From CAZYEI01 sp964646425 (lineage in GTDB: Bacteria; Bacillota_I; Bacilli_A; RFN20; JAISJY01): 64,000 bases of DNA. Below are positions 1 to 8,051 of the stretch, one piece after another. The notes under the pieces were generated by a model, which was not told the origin of the DNA, did no database searches, and saw nothing but the letters and a program-made list of their open reading frames with translations. The translations under genes were made by a program, and so were the position numbers. The stretch is taken from assembly GCA_964646425.1 (NCBI GenBank), contig CAZYEI010000002.1:12975-76974 (forward strand). The letters run 5' to 3'. The stretch's first letter is position 1. Each line of letters begins with the position of its first letter.

Positions 1-1013
1 GATTTTGATAAAGTATAAACACTTGAAGCAAGTGCAATACTTGTTAGCAATAATAAGCCTGAAGGTACCATCCCAAGAATCGCAGTAACTGTTGTTCTAA
101 TTTCTTCTTGAGAACTATCTATATTAAAGTGTTCAAACCAATTTGTACTAGTTCCAATAAGTAAAAAAGCAATAGGAATAATTAAGATAAAAACAGTCCA
201 AACAAATTTTTTTAAACTTTTTAAAATTTCTGATTGGGGTTTTTGATAAGTCTTAGCTTGTTTAGCAAGTCTTTGAATGAAAGAATTGTCGCCGACTTCA
301 GTTATTTGAATTTTTGCTTGCCCAGAGACAATATAACTTCCTCCAAATACTTCATTATTAATGTTCTTATTAACAGCATCAGATTCTCCTGTAATCATAG
401 CTTCATTAACTTCAAATTTCCCTTGTCTAACAATTCCATCTGCGGGAATTTGTTGACCATTTTCGACAATTACAATATCATCAACAACAATATTTTCGGA
501 ATTTATTTCATATAATTGGCCATTTCTAATGACTTTTACTTTTGGCATAATGCTAAAAGATAATTTATCAATGGTATGTTTAGAACGAATTTCTTGGAAA
601 ATACCAATTGCAATATTGGCAGTATATGGTAAAACAAACATAAAATCAGAAAGTTGTGATTTAGTAATAATTAATAATACTGCTAGTGAAACACAAATTA
701 GATTAAAAATATTAAATAAATTAGAAAAAACTATGCTCAATATTGTTTTGCTGTTTTCATTCTTAACAACATTATTTAAGCCTCTAATTCTTCTTTCTTC
801 AACTTGTTCGTCATTTAATCCCTCGTTGATATTAGGATTAATTCTAATAAGCGGAGGTAAGTCCTTAATATTTATTTTTTTCTCTTTAGTTTTTTTATTA
901 AAATCATTTTCTTCATTTGCCAAAGAAACTGAATTGTTTTTTCCTTGTATTTGTTCATTAGTAAAAAGCGATGGAACAATGACTTTTTCAGTTTCTTGTT
1001 TTTTCTTAGCCAT
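1..1013 (-). CDS. Cation-transporting P-type ATPase, N-terminal part (runs off left edge)
   Basis: Membrane ion pump of the P-type ATPase superfamily; only about 337 N-terminal residues are in the window. Translating the minus strand shows a hydrophilic Lys/Asn-rich N-terminus (residues 1-60), two membrane segments (about 92-143), the actuator-domain motif ITGES (207-211), two more membrane segments (about 270-290 and 308-335) and the motif GMVPSGLLLLTS (314-325). That motif resembles the GM(V/I)PEGL signature of CtpE-like calcium/cation pumps rather than CPx heavy-metal pumps; the usual Glu is Ser318 here. The phosphorylated Asp (DKTGT) lies outside the window. The start is ATG at 1013, preceded by AGGAAGGTGAT. 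The open frame is complete, so this is edge truncation and not decay. The transported ion cannot be decided from this part. Confidence 0.85.
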   Translation of the reverse strand, partial: MAKKKQETEKVIVPSLFTNEQIQGKNNSVSLANEENDFNKKTKEKKINIKDLPPLIRINPNINEGLNDEQVEERRIRGLNNVVKNENSKTILSIVFSNLFNIFNLICVSLAVLLIITKSQLSDFMFVLPYTANIAIGIFQEIRSKHTIDKLSFSIMPKVKVIRNGQLYEINSENIVVDDIVIVENGQQIPADGIVRQGKFEVNEAMITGESDAVNKNINNEVFGGSYIVSGQAKIQITEVGDNSFIQRLAKQAKTYQKPQSEILKSLKKFVWTVFILIIPIAFLLIGTSTNWFEHFNIDSSQEEIRTTVTAILGMVPSGLLLLTSIALASSVYTLSK

Positions 1014-1103
1014 CTTATCACCTTCCTAAATTGTAGCTTAATATATTTTATCATTAATAATTGATAATTACTATAAACAAAAAATAAAAAATTAGTATAT
1101 TAA

Positions 1104-1154
1104 TAAAAAACTGTAAATAAAATAGTTTATCTTAATAATTCTATTTTTTTACAG
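1104..1154 (-). terminator. Rho-independent terminator of the alpha-glucosidase gene
   Basis: The arms CTGTAAATAAAATAG (1111-1125) and CTATTTTTTTACAG (1141-1154) are inverted repeats with small mismatches. Read on the minus strand, the hairpin is followed by a T run (1105-1110), just after the glucosidase stop at 1164. Confidence 0.6.
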
Positions 1155-1163
1155 CTTATTGTT

Positions 1164-2870
1164 TTATTCGATTTCTAAAACCACTGATTCAAAAGGTTTT
1201 AATTTTAAATTTTCTAGTGAGAAGTATTGATGCTTATAATTTGAAATAATAACATTTTTAATCTTATATGGTAATGAGACACAAGCATCTTTTGCAAAGA
1301 AATTAGATATAATTAATAATCTTTGTCCATTATGTTCTCTTATATATGAATAGACATCTTTGTTTTCATAATCAACTATTGAATATGAACCATATACGAT
1401 TGTTTCTTTATATATACTGTTGCGGCGAAGTGCAATAACTTTTTTATAATGGCTAAGTATTGAGTTTTCGTCATTTATTTGATTTTCCACATTGATTGTT
1501 TTATAGTTTGAAACACAATCAATCCAGGGTTTATGAGTTGAAAAACCAGCATATTTTTCACTTGACCATTGCATAGGAGTTCTAGCGTTCGCACGACTTG
1601 AACGTCTTAAATGTGCTATTATTTGTTCATCGCTTAGGCCACGTTCTTTTGCTACGTTATAATAAGTTTTAACCCAGACATCATTAAATTGAGATACTTC
1701 AGTATAGTCGACATTTGTCATACCAATTTCTTCTCCATTATAAATGAAAGGAGTTCCCCATAGAAAATATAGAGCATTACATAAACACTTAGCAGATTCG
1801 TTGTGATAATTTTTAGGATCACCATATTGACTAACAACACGAGGATGATCGTGATTTAACCAATATATAGGATTCCAGCCTTTGCCAAAAAGTCCTAATT
1901 GCCATTTTGTAAATTGGTCTTTTAAAGAAATAAGATTAGTAATTATTTCTTCGTCTTTCTTTGTGTCAGCACCATAAGCACCATTTTCCCAACAATGATC
2001 GAATGTAAAAGTCATATCGGTTTCATGAGAAGCATATCCAGAATAATTTAATGCTTGTTCAGGTGTTGCACCACCTCCGGCTTCTCCTACAGTTACACAA
2101 TCGTATTTTGAGAAAACCTCACGGTTTAATTCTTTTAAATAATCGTGGATTTCAGCTCTATTTGAAAATTTTGACCAATCTTGAGAATATTTATTGCCTG
2201 GAGTAATTTCACCATCGCTAAAAGTTAAATCTCTTCCTAAATGTGCAATAGCATCAATTCTAAAACCATCAATTCCTTGATCTAACCACCAAGTTGCCAT
2301 TTCAATCATTGCTTTTCTTAATTTAGGATTTGCCCAGTTTAAATCTGGCATTTTATCAGAAAATATTTTCATAAAATATTGATTAGTTTTTTCATCGTAT
2401 TTCCAACAAGAACCTTCAAAAAATGAAGCTAAATTATTTGGGGGTAATCTATTCCCATTTTTATCATATTTTGGGTCTTGCCAAATATAAAAATCTCGAT
2501 AGGCATTATCTTTGCTTGAACGAGCTTCAATAAACCAAGGATGTTCATCTGAAGTATGATTTAAAACTAAGTCCATAATTACATGGATACCTCGTTCATG
2601 TGCTTCCTTAATTAATCTTTTAGCATCTGCCATTGTACCATATTCTTTAGCAATATCAAAAAAATCACTAACATCATATCCGTTATCATCCATTGGTGAT
2701 TTGTAAATAGGACACAACCAAATTAAATTTACACCTAAATCTTTTATATAATCTAATTTAGAAATAATACCGGGTAAGTCCCCAATACCATCGTTGTTTG
2801 AATCCATAAATGAACGGGGATAAATTTGGTATCCGACAGCTTCCATCCACCATTTTTTTTCAAATTTCAT
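1164..2870 (-). CDS. GH13 alpha-glucosidase (oligo-1,6-glucosidase/maltase type)
   Basis: Cytoplasmic glycoside hydrolase family 13 enzyme of 568 residues, full length for the GH13_31 group; it releases glucose from short alpha-glucosides. The start KKWWMEAVGYQIYPRSF and the (beta/alpha)8 motifs are clear: DLVLNHTSDEH (region I), GFRIDAI with nucleophile Asp206, VGEAGG with acid/base Glu263, and NHDHPR with Asp341. The residue after the nucleophile is Ala207; in this group Val there goes with alpha-1,6 preference and other residues with alpha-1,4, so a maltase-like specificity is an inference. An upstream ATG at 3008 is rejected because it overlaps the divergent promoter and gene; ATG 2870 has AAGGAG 7-12 nt before it. 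It is monocistronic. Trehalose-6-phosphate hydrolase is an alternative, but no TreA/PTS partner is present. Confidence 0.9.
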   Translation of the reverse strand: MKFEKKWWMEAVGYQIYPRSFMDSNNDGIGDLPGIISKLDYIKDLGVNLIWLCPIYKSPMDDNGYDVSDFFDIAKEYGTMADAKRLIKEAHERGIHVIMDLVLNHTSDEHPWFIEARSSKDNAYRDFYIWQDPKYDKNGNRLPPNNLASFFEGSCWKYDEKTNQYFMKIFSDKMPDLNWANPKLRKAMIEMATWWLDQGIDGFRIDAIAHLGRDLTFSDGEITPGNKYSQDWSKFSNRAEIHDYLKELNREVFSKYDCVTVGEAGGGATPEQALNYSGYASHETDMTFTFDHCWENGAYGADTKKDEEIITNLISLKDQFTKWQLGLFGKGWNPIYWLNHDHPRVVSQYGDPKNYHNESAKCLCNALYFLWGTPFIYNGEEIGMTNVDYTEVSQFNDVWVKTYYNVAKERGLSDEQIIAHLRRSSRANARTPMQWSSEKYAGFSTHKPWIDCVSNYKTINVENQINDENSILSHYKKVIALRRNSIYKETIVYGSYSIVDYENKDVYSYIREHNGQRLLIISNFFAKDACVSLPYKIKNVIISNYKHQYFSLENLKLKPFESVVLEIE

Positions 2871-2951
2871 AAATATTTCTCCTTTTTGTATGAATCCTTT
2901 ATTATAGTAGCATATTTTAAAAAAATGTTTAAGTGAAATGATTAATCTTTT

Positions 2952-2980
2952 TTGCATTTTTAATGCTAAAATTATATAAT
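2952..2980 (+). promoter_or_regulatory. Sigma-A type promoter for the RluA-family gene
   Basis: TTGCAT (2952-2957), 17-bp spacer, TATAAT (2975-2980). It lies 22 bp before the ATG at 3003, between divergent genes. Confidence 0.6.
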
Positions 2981-3002
2981 TGATAAAGATGGGGGAATTA
3001 TT

Positions 3003-3980
3003 ATGCAAGAATATAAAGTATCAGAGCAAGAAGAAAATCAAAGAATTGATAAATACATAAAAAAATATCATCCAAATATCCCTCTATCTTTAATATATAA
3101 AATTTTTAGAAAAAAAGATGTTAAAGTAAATGGAAAAAGAACTAATAATATTCAATATATTATAAAAAAAGATGATTTAATTCAAATTTATTTTCCATTA
3201 AATATCGAAATTGAAAAAGAAAAAAAAATAAAAAATATCCCGATAACTTTTGATATTATATATGAAGATGAAAACATATTAGTATGTAATAAACCAGTTG
3301 GACTATTGGTTGTTGAAGATAGTAGTGAAAAGAATAATACTTTGGCCAATCAAGTAATTTCTTATTTAGAAAAAAATGGCGAGTATGACCCTATGAAAAA
3401 AGGTTTTGTACCTGCTCCCATTCATAGAATCGATAGAAATACAAGCGGTCTTGTATTAGTGGGAAAAAATTTATCTTCAGTTCAAACACTTACAGCTTTA
3501 TTTAAAAATCATAATCAAATTCAAAAGGAATATTTAGCACTTGTTTTTGGAAAGGTTAAGAAAGAAGGTAGTATAACTAGTGCATTGATTAAAAATGAAA
3601 ATACTTCCTTAGTGAGAATAGCTAAAGCAAATGAAAAAGGACTTACAGCGATAACAAAATATAAGCCAATTCAAGAATATGAAAATACTACTTTATTATC
3701 TATAAAAATTGAGACTGGAAGAACACATCAAATCAGAGTACACATGTCAAGTATTGGATTTCCGCTTGTTGGAGATGCTAAATATGGTGATTTTATAGGT
3801 AATAAAATAATTAAGCAGAATTATGGTTGGCAATTTCAATTTCTTCATGCTCATAAAATTAGATTAACTGGCTTAAATGGAGAATTATCTTATTTGAATG
3901 ATAAGGTGTTTGAGGCACCACTTCCATTTGAAAATAAAAAATTATTAGAAAAATTAAGTAAAAAAAATATTGTTAGATAA
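3003..3980 (+). CDS. RluA-family rRNA pseudouridine synthase (RluC/RluD-like)
   Basis: Isomerises specific uridines in 23S rRNA to pseudouridine. The 325-residue protein has an N-terminal S4 RNA-binding domain (about residues 12-65) and the catalytic domain, with the motif HRIDRNTSG (141-149) carrying catalytic Asp144 and the downstream ETGRTHQIRVH motif. Length and order match RluC/RluD proteins; the exact target uridines cannot be told. The start ATG follows GGGGGAA and a promoter ending at 2980. The gene is convergent with the HAD phosphatase: its TAA (3978-3980) directly abuts the other gene's stop (3981-3983), and both stops lie inside a shared hairpin. Confidence 0.92.
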   Translation: MQEYKVSEQEENQRIDKYIKKYHPNIPLSLIYKIFRKKDVKVNGKRTNNIQYIIKKDDLIQIYFPLNIEIEKEKKIKNIPITFDIIYEDENILVCNKPVGLLVVEDSSEKNNTLANQVISYLEKNGEYDPMKKGFVPAPIHRIDRNTSGLVLVGKNLSSVQTLTALFKNHNQIQKEYLALVFGKVKKEGSITSALIKNENTSLVRIAKANEKGLTAITKYKPIQEYENTTLLSIKIETGRTHQIRVHMSSIGFPLVGDAKYGDFIGNKIIKQNYGWQFQFLHAHKIRLTGLNGELSYLNDKVFEAPLPFENKKLLEKLSKKNIVR

Positions 3981-4003
3981 TTAATTATTTAACAATATTT
4001 TTT
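3962..4003. terminator. Bidirectional terminator overlapping two abutting stop codons
   Basis: AAAAAATATTGTTA (3962-3975) is perfectly repeated in inverse as TAACAATATTTTTT (3990-4003). The 14-nt loop contains the palindrome ATAATTAATTAT and both stop codons, so each arm is also the last coding sequence of one gene. T runs follow on both strands. Confidence 0.75.
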
Positions 4004-4793
4004 CTAATATTTTACTAACTCCACCTTCTTTGTTAGTAAAATCGGTAACAATGTTTGCTGCTTTTTTTGTCTCCTCATCACTATTTTTCATAGCAATACC
4101 TAATCCACACATTTTAATCATGTCTAAATCGTTATCAGCATCACCAATGGCAATAATTTGTGAAAGAGGAATATTATAATAGTCAGCAATATAGCGTAAT
4201 CCTTCAGCTTTATTTGTTTTTTCAACGAATAATTCAACGACAGTAGGATAATTTCCACCCCAGTAACGATAGATATAATTTTGATGATTCGCCATAAAAT
4301 TATTGAAAATCGAAATATCATCTAAACTTTTTAATTCAATAATGATTGTATTGACATCTTTTGTTAAAACATCTTTCATTTTTCCTTCATGAATTGGTAT
4401 ACCGTCTTGCCAAAAATAAGCACTTAGTTTAGGATTGTTATTATGAACAAAAACTTCATCTTCAGTTTCAGCCATTATAGATTTAAAATGATTCCCTAGG
4501 CTATTTTCTAAATCAATTATAAAGTCTTTATTAATTGTTTTTTTCAGGGGAATAAAATTATTATCATTTGGATTATGAATATAAGCTCCATTGTAATTAA
4601 TCATAGGAGTATCTAATTTTAATTGATTATAAAATTTTTTACTTGCTCTAAATGGTCTTCCAGTTGCAATAACAATTTTGTAATTCATATTTTTTAATTT
4701 TTCGATTGTCTTTATGTTATCTATATGAATTGTAGTAATTGAGTCAAGTAAAGTTCCATCACAATCAATGGCTATTAATTTATATTTATTCAT
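3981..4793 (-). CDS. Cof-type HAD superfamily phosphatase
   Basis: Cytoplasmic Mg-dependent phosphatase of the Cof/IIB subgroup of haloacid dehalogenase-like hydrolases, usually acting on sugar phosphates or nucleotides; the substrate cannot be predicted. In its 270 residues motif I is AIDCDGT (nucleophile Asp10, acid/base Asp12), motif II is IATGRP, and the C-terminal metal motif is IAIGDADNDLDMI, with the alpha/beta IIB cap between. The ATG at 4793 is one base after the trpS stop, so the two genes are translationally coupled in one operon under the T-box leader. Why a Cof phosphatase is co-transcribed with trpS is unclear; it may be simple read-through. Confidence 0.9.
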   Translation of the reverse strand: MNKYKLIAIDCDGTLLDSITTIHIDNIKTIEKLKNMNYKIVIATGRPFRASKKFYNQLKLDTPMINYNGAYIHNPNDNNFIPLKKTINKDFIIDLENSLGNHFKSIMAETEDEVFVHNNNPKLSAYFWQDGIPIHEGKMKDVLTKDVNTIIIELKSLDDISIFNNFMANHQNYIYRYWGGNYPTVVELFVEKTNKAEGLRYIADYYNIPLSQIIAIGDADNDLDMIKMCGLGIAMKNSDEETKKAANIVTDFTNKEGGVSKILEKILLNN

Positions 4794-4794
4794 A

Positions 4795-5781
4795 CTAAAT
4801 TAATCCTATCTTTGATTCGACTTTTAATAATTTTTTGCGTGCTATAGCTCTGGCTTTATTAGCACCTTCTTCAAAGATTTGCTTTAATTTATCTGAATTT
4901 TTAATCTTTTGATATTTTTCTTGGATTTCAGAAAGAGTTGCTACCACTTGATCGGCAACAGTTTTCTTAAATTCACCATAATTTTTACCAATGAATTCAT
5001 TTTCGATTTCTGATAATGATTTACCACTTAGTGAAGCATATATTTGCATTAAGTTAGAGATGCCAGGTTTATTTTTTTCATCATAATGAACAGACATTTC
5101 ACTATCAGTTACAGCTGACATAATTTTTTTTCTAGCAACATTTAAATCATCAAGTAAATAGATACATCCCTTATCGTTTTCATCATCGGATTTTGACATT
5201 TTTTTACTTGGATCTTGTAATGACATGATTCTTGCTCCAACTTTTTCGACAATTGGAGTTGGCTTTACAAAGACATCGCCATATTTGTTATTAAAACGGT
5301 CAACTAAATCTCTTGTTAATTCAACATGTTGCTTTTGATCATCACCGACAGGTATATATTTAGCATCATATAAAATAATATCAGCAGCCATCAATAGTGG
5401 ATATGTAAATAATCCTACGGTAATATTGCCATCTTTGCTTTTAGTTGATTTATCTTTGTATTGAGTCATTCTTGATAATTCACCCATGTAACCATAACAA
5501 TTTAAAATAAATCCTAAGTTAGCGTGCTCTAAAACATCACTTTGAATAAAAAGAGTTGTCTTTTCTGGATCTAAACCACAAGCAATATATAAAGCTGCTA
5601 TATCATTAATGTTTTGCTTTAATTCTTTTTTTTCGATTGGTACAGTAATTGCATGTAAGTTAGCAATAAAAACATACATCTCATATTCATCTTGATATTT
5701 AATAAAATTTCTAATAGCGCCAATATAATTACCTAAAGTAAGTTTACCAGATGGCTTAATACCACTTAACATTCTATCCAT
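4795..5781 (-). CDS. trpS: Tryptophanyl-tRNA synthetase
   Basis: Class Ic aminoacyl-tRNA synthetase that charges tRNA-Trp with tryptophan. The 328-residue length is normal for bacterial TrpS. The HIGH-equivalent motif is PSGKLTLGNY (residues 10-19), the indole-recognising Asp is in MAADIILYDA (Asp134), and KMSKSDDE begins at residue 194. The ATG at 5781 has AAGGAGG upstream. Expression is controlled by the T-box leader at 5782-6013, which senses uncharged tRNA-Trp. It is followed after one base by the HAD phosphatase gene. The stop is TAG. Confidence 0.97.
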   Translation of the reverse strand: MDRMLSGIKPSGKLTLGNYIGAIRNFIKYQDEYEMYVFIANLHAITVPIEKKELKQNINDIAALYIACGLDPEKTTLFIQSDVLEHANLGFILNCYGYMGELSRMTQYKDKSTKSKDGNITVGLFTYPLLMAADIILYDAKYIPVGDDQKQHVELTRDLVDRFNNKYGDVFVKPTPIVEKVGARIMSLQDPSKKMSKSDDENDKGCIYLLDDLNVARKKIMSAVTDSEMSVHYDEKNKPGISNLMQIYASLSGKSLSEIENEFIGKNYGEFKKTVADQVVATLSEIQEKYQKIKNSDKLKQIFEEGANKARAIARKKLLKVESKIGLI

Positions 5782-6013
5782 AATTTTTCCTCCTTAAAAT
5801 AAAAAAAACACCTTATTTTTTGGGACGCTTAAAGCGTGGTGCCACCCAAATTTATTAGAATTTAATAACAAATTCTAACCTCTAATGCGATAACGGGCTT
5901 CCGTCGATTTCTCGAATAAAATGTAATACCATTTCTTGCTTTTATTACGTTTATCTTGCAGCAACCGATAAATTTCTTATTTCCCATAAAAGTAATACTT
6001 AATTTTACAAGTC
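5782..6013 (-). promoter_or_regulatory. T-box leader of trpS
   Basis: The 5' UTR of trpS carries the T-box sequence TGGGTGGCACCACG on the minus strand (5835-5848), followed by the pairing half GCGTCCC (5822-5828), then GGTG and eight U (5801-5812) just before the ribosome binding site. Upstream, the stem I distal loop resembles GGTTGCTGCAAG (about 5957-5968). A UGG triplet after it in transcript order (5929-5931) is a candidate Trp specifier, which fits the downstream gene. T-box RNAs bind uncharged tRNA and switch terminator to antiterminator. I did not fold the RNA, so the specifier assignment is inference. Confidence 0.88.
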
Positions 6014-6019
6014 CATTTA

Positions 6020-6048
6020 ATTATAAAAAAGTAAATGAAAACTGTCAA
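6020..6048 (-). promoter_or_regulatory. Consensus promoter of the trpS operon
   Basis: On the minus strand a perfect TTGACA (6043-6048), 17-bp spacer and perfect TATAAT (6020-6025). Transcription would start near 6013, giving a 230-nt T-box leader. Confidence 0.85.
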
Positions 6049-6055
6049 TAAACAA

Positions 6056-6084
6056 TTGAAAAAAACAAAGAAAAATTCTATAAT
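6056..6084 (+). promoter_or_regulatory. Promoter of the DUF5662/Spx-like operon
   Basis: TTGAAA (6056-6061), 17-bp spacer, TATAAT (6079-6084). Its -35 box is only 7 bp from that of the divergent trpS promoter. Confidence 0.75.
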
Positions 6085-6109
6085 AATTCTATTGAAAGAT
6101 GGTGAAAAT

Positions 6110-6697
6110 ATGAAATTTAAAATCATTCGACATTTTATGACTATTGTAAAACATAAGCATTATGTTTTTTTGAATTGCATAAAATGTGGAATACCTTTTA
6201 GAGGATTTTTACATGATTTTTCCAAATTTTCACCGACAGAATTTATAAATTCTTGTCACTATTTTGTTGGTACAAGTTCGCCAGTATATGAACAGCGAAA
6301 AGATAATGATTTAGTTAGTACAATTGCACTTCATCATACAGGTCGAAATAAACATCATTGGGAATATTGGGTTGATTTTCATAGAGGAAATATTATTATT
6401 TCAATGTTTCCTTATAAATATGCAGTAGAGTATTTTTGTGATATGATAGCAGCAAGTAGAGTTTACAATGGTAAATTTTTTAAAAGAGAAATGGTAATTG
6501 AATATTGGAATGATAAAAAGCAAAAATATTATTATGTACATCCTAAAATGATTGAATTTGTTACTTGGGCATTACAAGAATATGCTAATAATGGTTTTAA
6601 ATATTTGAAGAAAAAAGATACTAAAAAAAAGTATAATGAGTTGATGAAAGATTCAACTACAGTTGTTAAATATAAAGTGGGATTGGAGGAATTATAA
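6110..6697 (+). CDS. DUF5662 family protein
   Basis: A 195-residue soluble protein of unknown function, recognised as DUF5662-like by the segment FRGFLHDFSKFSPTEF and the His-rich motif HHTGRNKHHWEYW. The spaced His/Asp residues (HDxSK, HHxxxNxHHW) look metal-binding and are reminiscent of HD-type hydrolases, but no activity is known to me. The ATG at 6110 is chosen over the in-frame ATG at 6035, because the promoter -10 box (6079-6084) lies between them and GATGGTGA precedes 6110. The stop shares a base with the ATG of the next gene (TAATG), so the two are translationally coupled. Confidence 0.8.
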   Translation: MKFKIIRHFMTIVKHKHYVFLNCIKCGIPFRGFLHDFSKFSPTEFINSCHYFVGTSSPVYEQRKDNDLVSTIALHHTGRNKHHWEYWVDFHRGNIIISMFPYKYAVEYFCDMIAASRVYNGKFFKREMVIEYWNDKKQKYYYVHPKMIEFVTWALQEYANNGFKYLKKKDTKKKYNELMKDSTTVVKYKVGLEEL

Positions 6698-7125
6698 TGT
6701 TGACAGTTTATGTATCTCCTAGTTGCTCGTCATGTAGAAAAGTAAAAGAATGGTTAACAGAACATAATATTGAATTTAAAGAAAAAAATATTTTTAATGC
6801 TGTTTTAAATGAAAATGAATTAAAGGATATTTTGGCTAAAACAGAAAATGGAACAGAAGATATTATTTCGACTCGTTCAAATGCTTTCAAAAATCTAAAT
6901 AAAAGTATTGATGATTTTACTGTTAAAGAACTGATAAATTTTATTCAAACTAATCCATCTGTTTTAAAAAGACCAATTATCGTAAGTGATAGAATTGTTC
7001 AAGTTGGTTATAATGCAGAAGAAATTAGAACTTTTATCCCACCAGAATTAAGAAAATTAACTTCAAAAACTTGTGGGGAATGTTTGTGCTCAAATGAAGA
7101 TTGTAATTGTAATAAATGTAAATAA
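6697..7125 (+). CDS. Spx/ArsC-family protein with cysteine-rich C-terminal tail
   Basis: Thioredoxin-fold protein of 142 residues in the Spx branch of the ArsC family. In Firmicutes Spx binds the RNA polymerase alpha subunit and reprograms transcription under thiol stress. The redox motif CSSC (Cys10, Cys13) and the Spx-like VGYNAEEIRTFIP segment are present. Unlike Bacillus Spx (131 residues) it ends in an extra tail with six cysteines (126, 129, 131, 136, 138, 141) in the pattern CxxCxCx4CxCxxC, suggesting bound zinc or an iron-sulfur or thiol switch; that is inference. It overlaps the DUF5662 stop by one base. It may be a paralogue and not the main Spx, so no symbol is given. Confidence 0.82.
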   Translation: MLTVYVSPSCSSCRKVKEWLTEHNIEFKEKNIFNAVLNENELKDILAKTENGTEDIISTRSNAFKNLNKSIDDFTVKELINFIQTNPSVLKRPIIVSDRIVQVGYNAEEIRTFIPPELRKLTSKTCGECLCSNEDCNCNKCK

Positions 7126-7220
7126 AATTTAATATCAATTTAGGTATTTAAATTTTTAAAACTCAAAATTATTATTAATATATTTACTTCAAAATAAAAA
7201 AATATATATGAATTTATTAA

Positions 7221-7283
7221 AAAAGGAACTATAATTCCTAGAAATAAATAATTTTGTTGATTTATTTCTTTATAGTTCCTTTT
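7221..7283. terminator. Bidirectional two-step hairpin terminator
   Basis: AAAAGGAACTATAA (7221-7234) pairs with TTATAGTTCCTTTT (7270-7283), and inside it AGAAATAAAT (7240-7249) pairs with ATTTATTTCT (7260-7269) around a 10-nt loop. The right arm overlaps the last codons of the CYTH gene. Confidence 0.75.
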
Positions 7284-7867
7284 AATATTTGTGTTGCTCT
7301 ATAAGCTCTTGCCCTTTTACCCATTTTATTTACAATATAGTCAATTCCGATTTCATGTAAAAGATTCTTTATTGTAGTTACACATTGAGCCATAGTTTCG
7401 CCTTCAAACTCAAGTTCGTAATCGATAACATTTGCATAATGATTTTCGTCGATTGCAAGTAATCCATCATCATATTCTACCTCATATCTATATGTTGTAA
7501 GGGTAGCTATATGATTAACTTTTTTGTTGTTTAATAATAAGTTTAATCTTTCTTTAACTTCACCATCAGGTAAGTTTCCATATGCTAAAGTTATTACAAA
7601 ATCACGATATGAAATATTTTGATTTAATTCGATTGAAGATCCATCTTTTTGGCGTAGTTTTGCAGTCATTTCATATATATCATTTTTTTGTAAATGACGA
7701 ATTCTAAATGCAATTTTATGTGATTGAAACATCATGTCTTCGGTATCAAAATAGTAGTTAATTTGCTTAATTTGTTTCTCTTTTAGAAAGGAAAAATAAT
7801 TAATAATCCTTTCATAATCATTTTTAGTTAATAATGCTTTTGCTTCAACTTCCTTATTTATTGTCAT
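7262..7867 (-). CDS. CYTH domain protein (YjbK-like)
   Basis: A 201-residue soluble protein with the CYTH (adenylate cyclase CyaB/thiamine triphosphatase) tunnel fold. The diagnostic ExExK motif is EVEAK (residues 6-10) at the N-terminus, followed by alternating charged beta strands (FRIRHLQKND, MTAKLRQKDG, YELEFEGE). The family binds triphosphorylated substrates with divalent metal and includes triphosphatases; Firmicute YjbK proteins have poorly defined roles, so the substrate is left open. The ATG at 7867 has GGGATGTG nearby. It is a single gene, divergent from the EIIB-like gene, and its end is embedded in a bidirectional terminator. Confidence 0.85.
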   Translation of the reverse strand: MTINKEVEAKALLTKNDYERIINYFSFLKEKQIKQINYYFDTEDMMFQSHKIAFRIRHLQKNDIYEMTAKLRQKDGSSIELNQNISYRDFVITLAYGNLPDGEVKERLNLLLNNKKVNHIATLTTYRYEVEYDDGLLAIDENHYANVIDYELEFEGETMAQCVTTIKNLLHEIGIDYIVNKMGKRARAYRATQILKGTIKK

Positions 7868-7997
7868 TCTATATCACATCCCTAAAATATAAATATATAT
7901 TACAATAAATTTATAATGTTTTAAAGTGTATTTTAACTAAAAAAGATATATTTTTTTCTTATTATAGGAGCAAAAAAATATTTAGAACTTTGATTTC

Positions 7998-8026
7998 TTG
8001 ATTTGCATTTTTTTTTTTGCTATAAT
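7998..8026 (+). promoter_or_regulatory. Extended -10 promoter for the EIIB-like gene
   Basis: TTGATT (7998-8003), 17-bp spacer ending in TGC, TATAAT (8021-8026). It overlaps an apparent upstream start codon, which fixes the real start at 8052. Confidence 0.7.
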
Positions 8027-8051
8027 TAAAATATTGTTAGGAGATGATGGC

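Noticed and set aside
234..1029. Two plus-strand ORFs of 93 and 166 codons at the left edge
   Set aside because: They lie opposite the continuous P-type ATPase frame with ITGES and GMVPSGL motifs; they have no ribosome binding site or recognisable product.
6035..6109. N-terminal extension of the DUF5662 protein
   Set aside because: The promoter -10 box lies within it, so the start at 6035 would not be transcribed.
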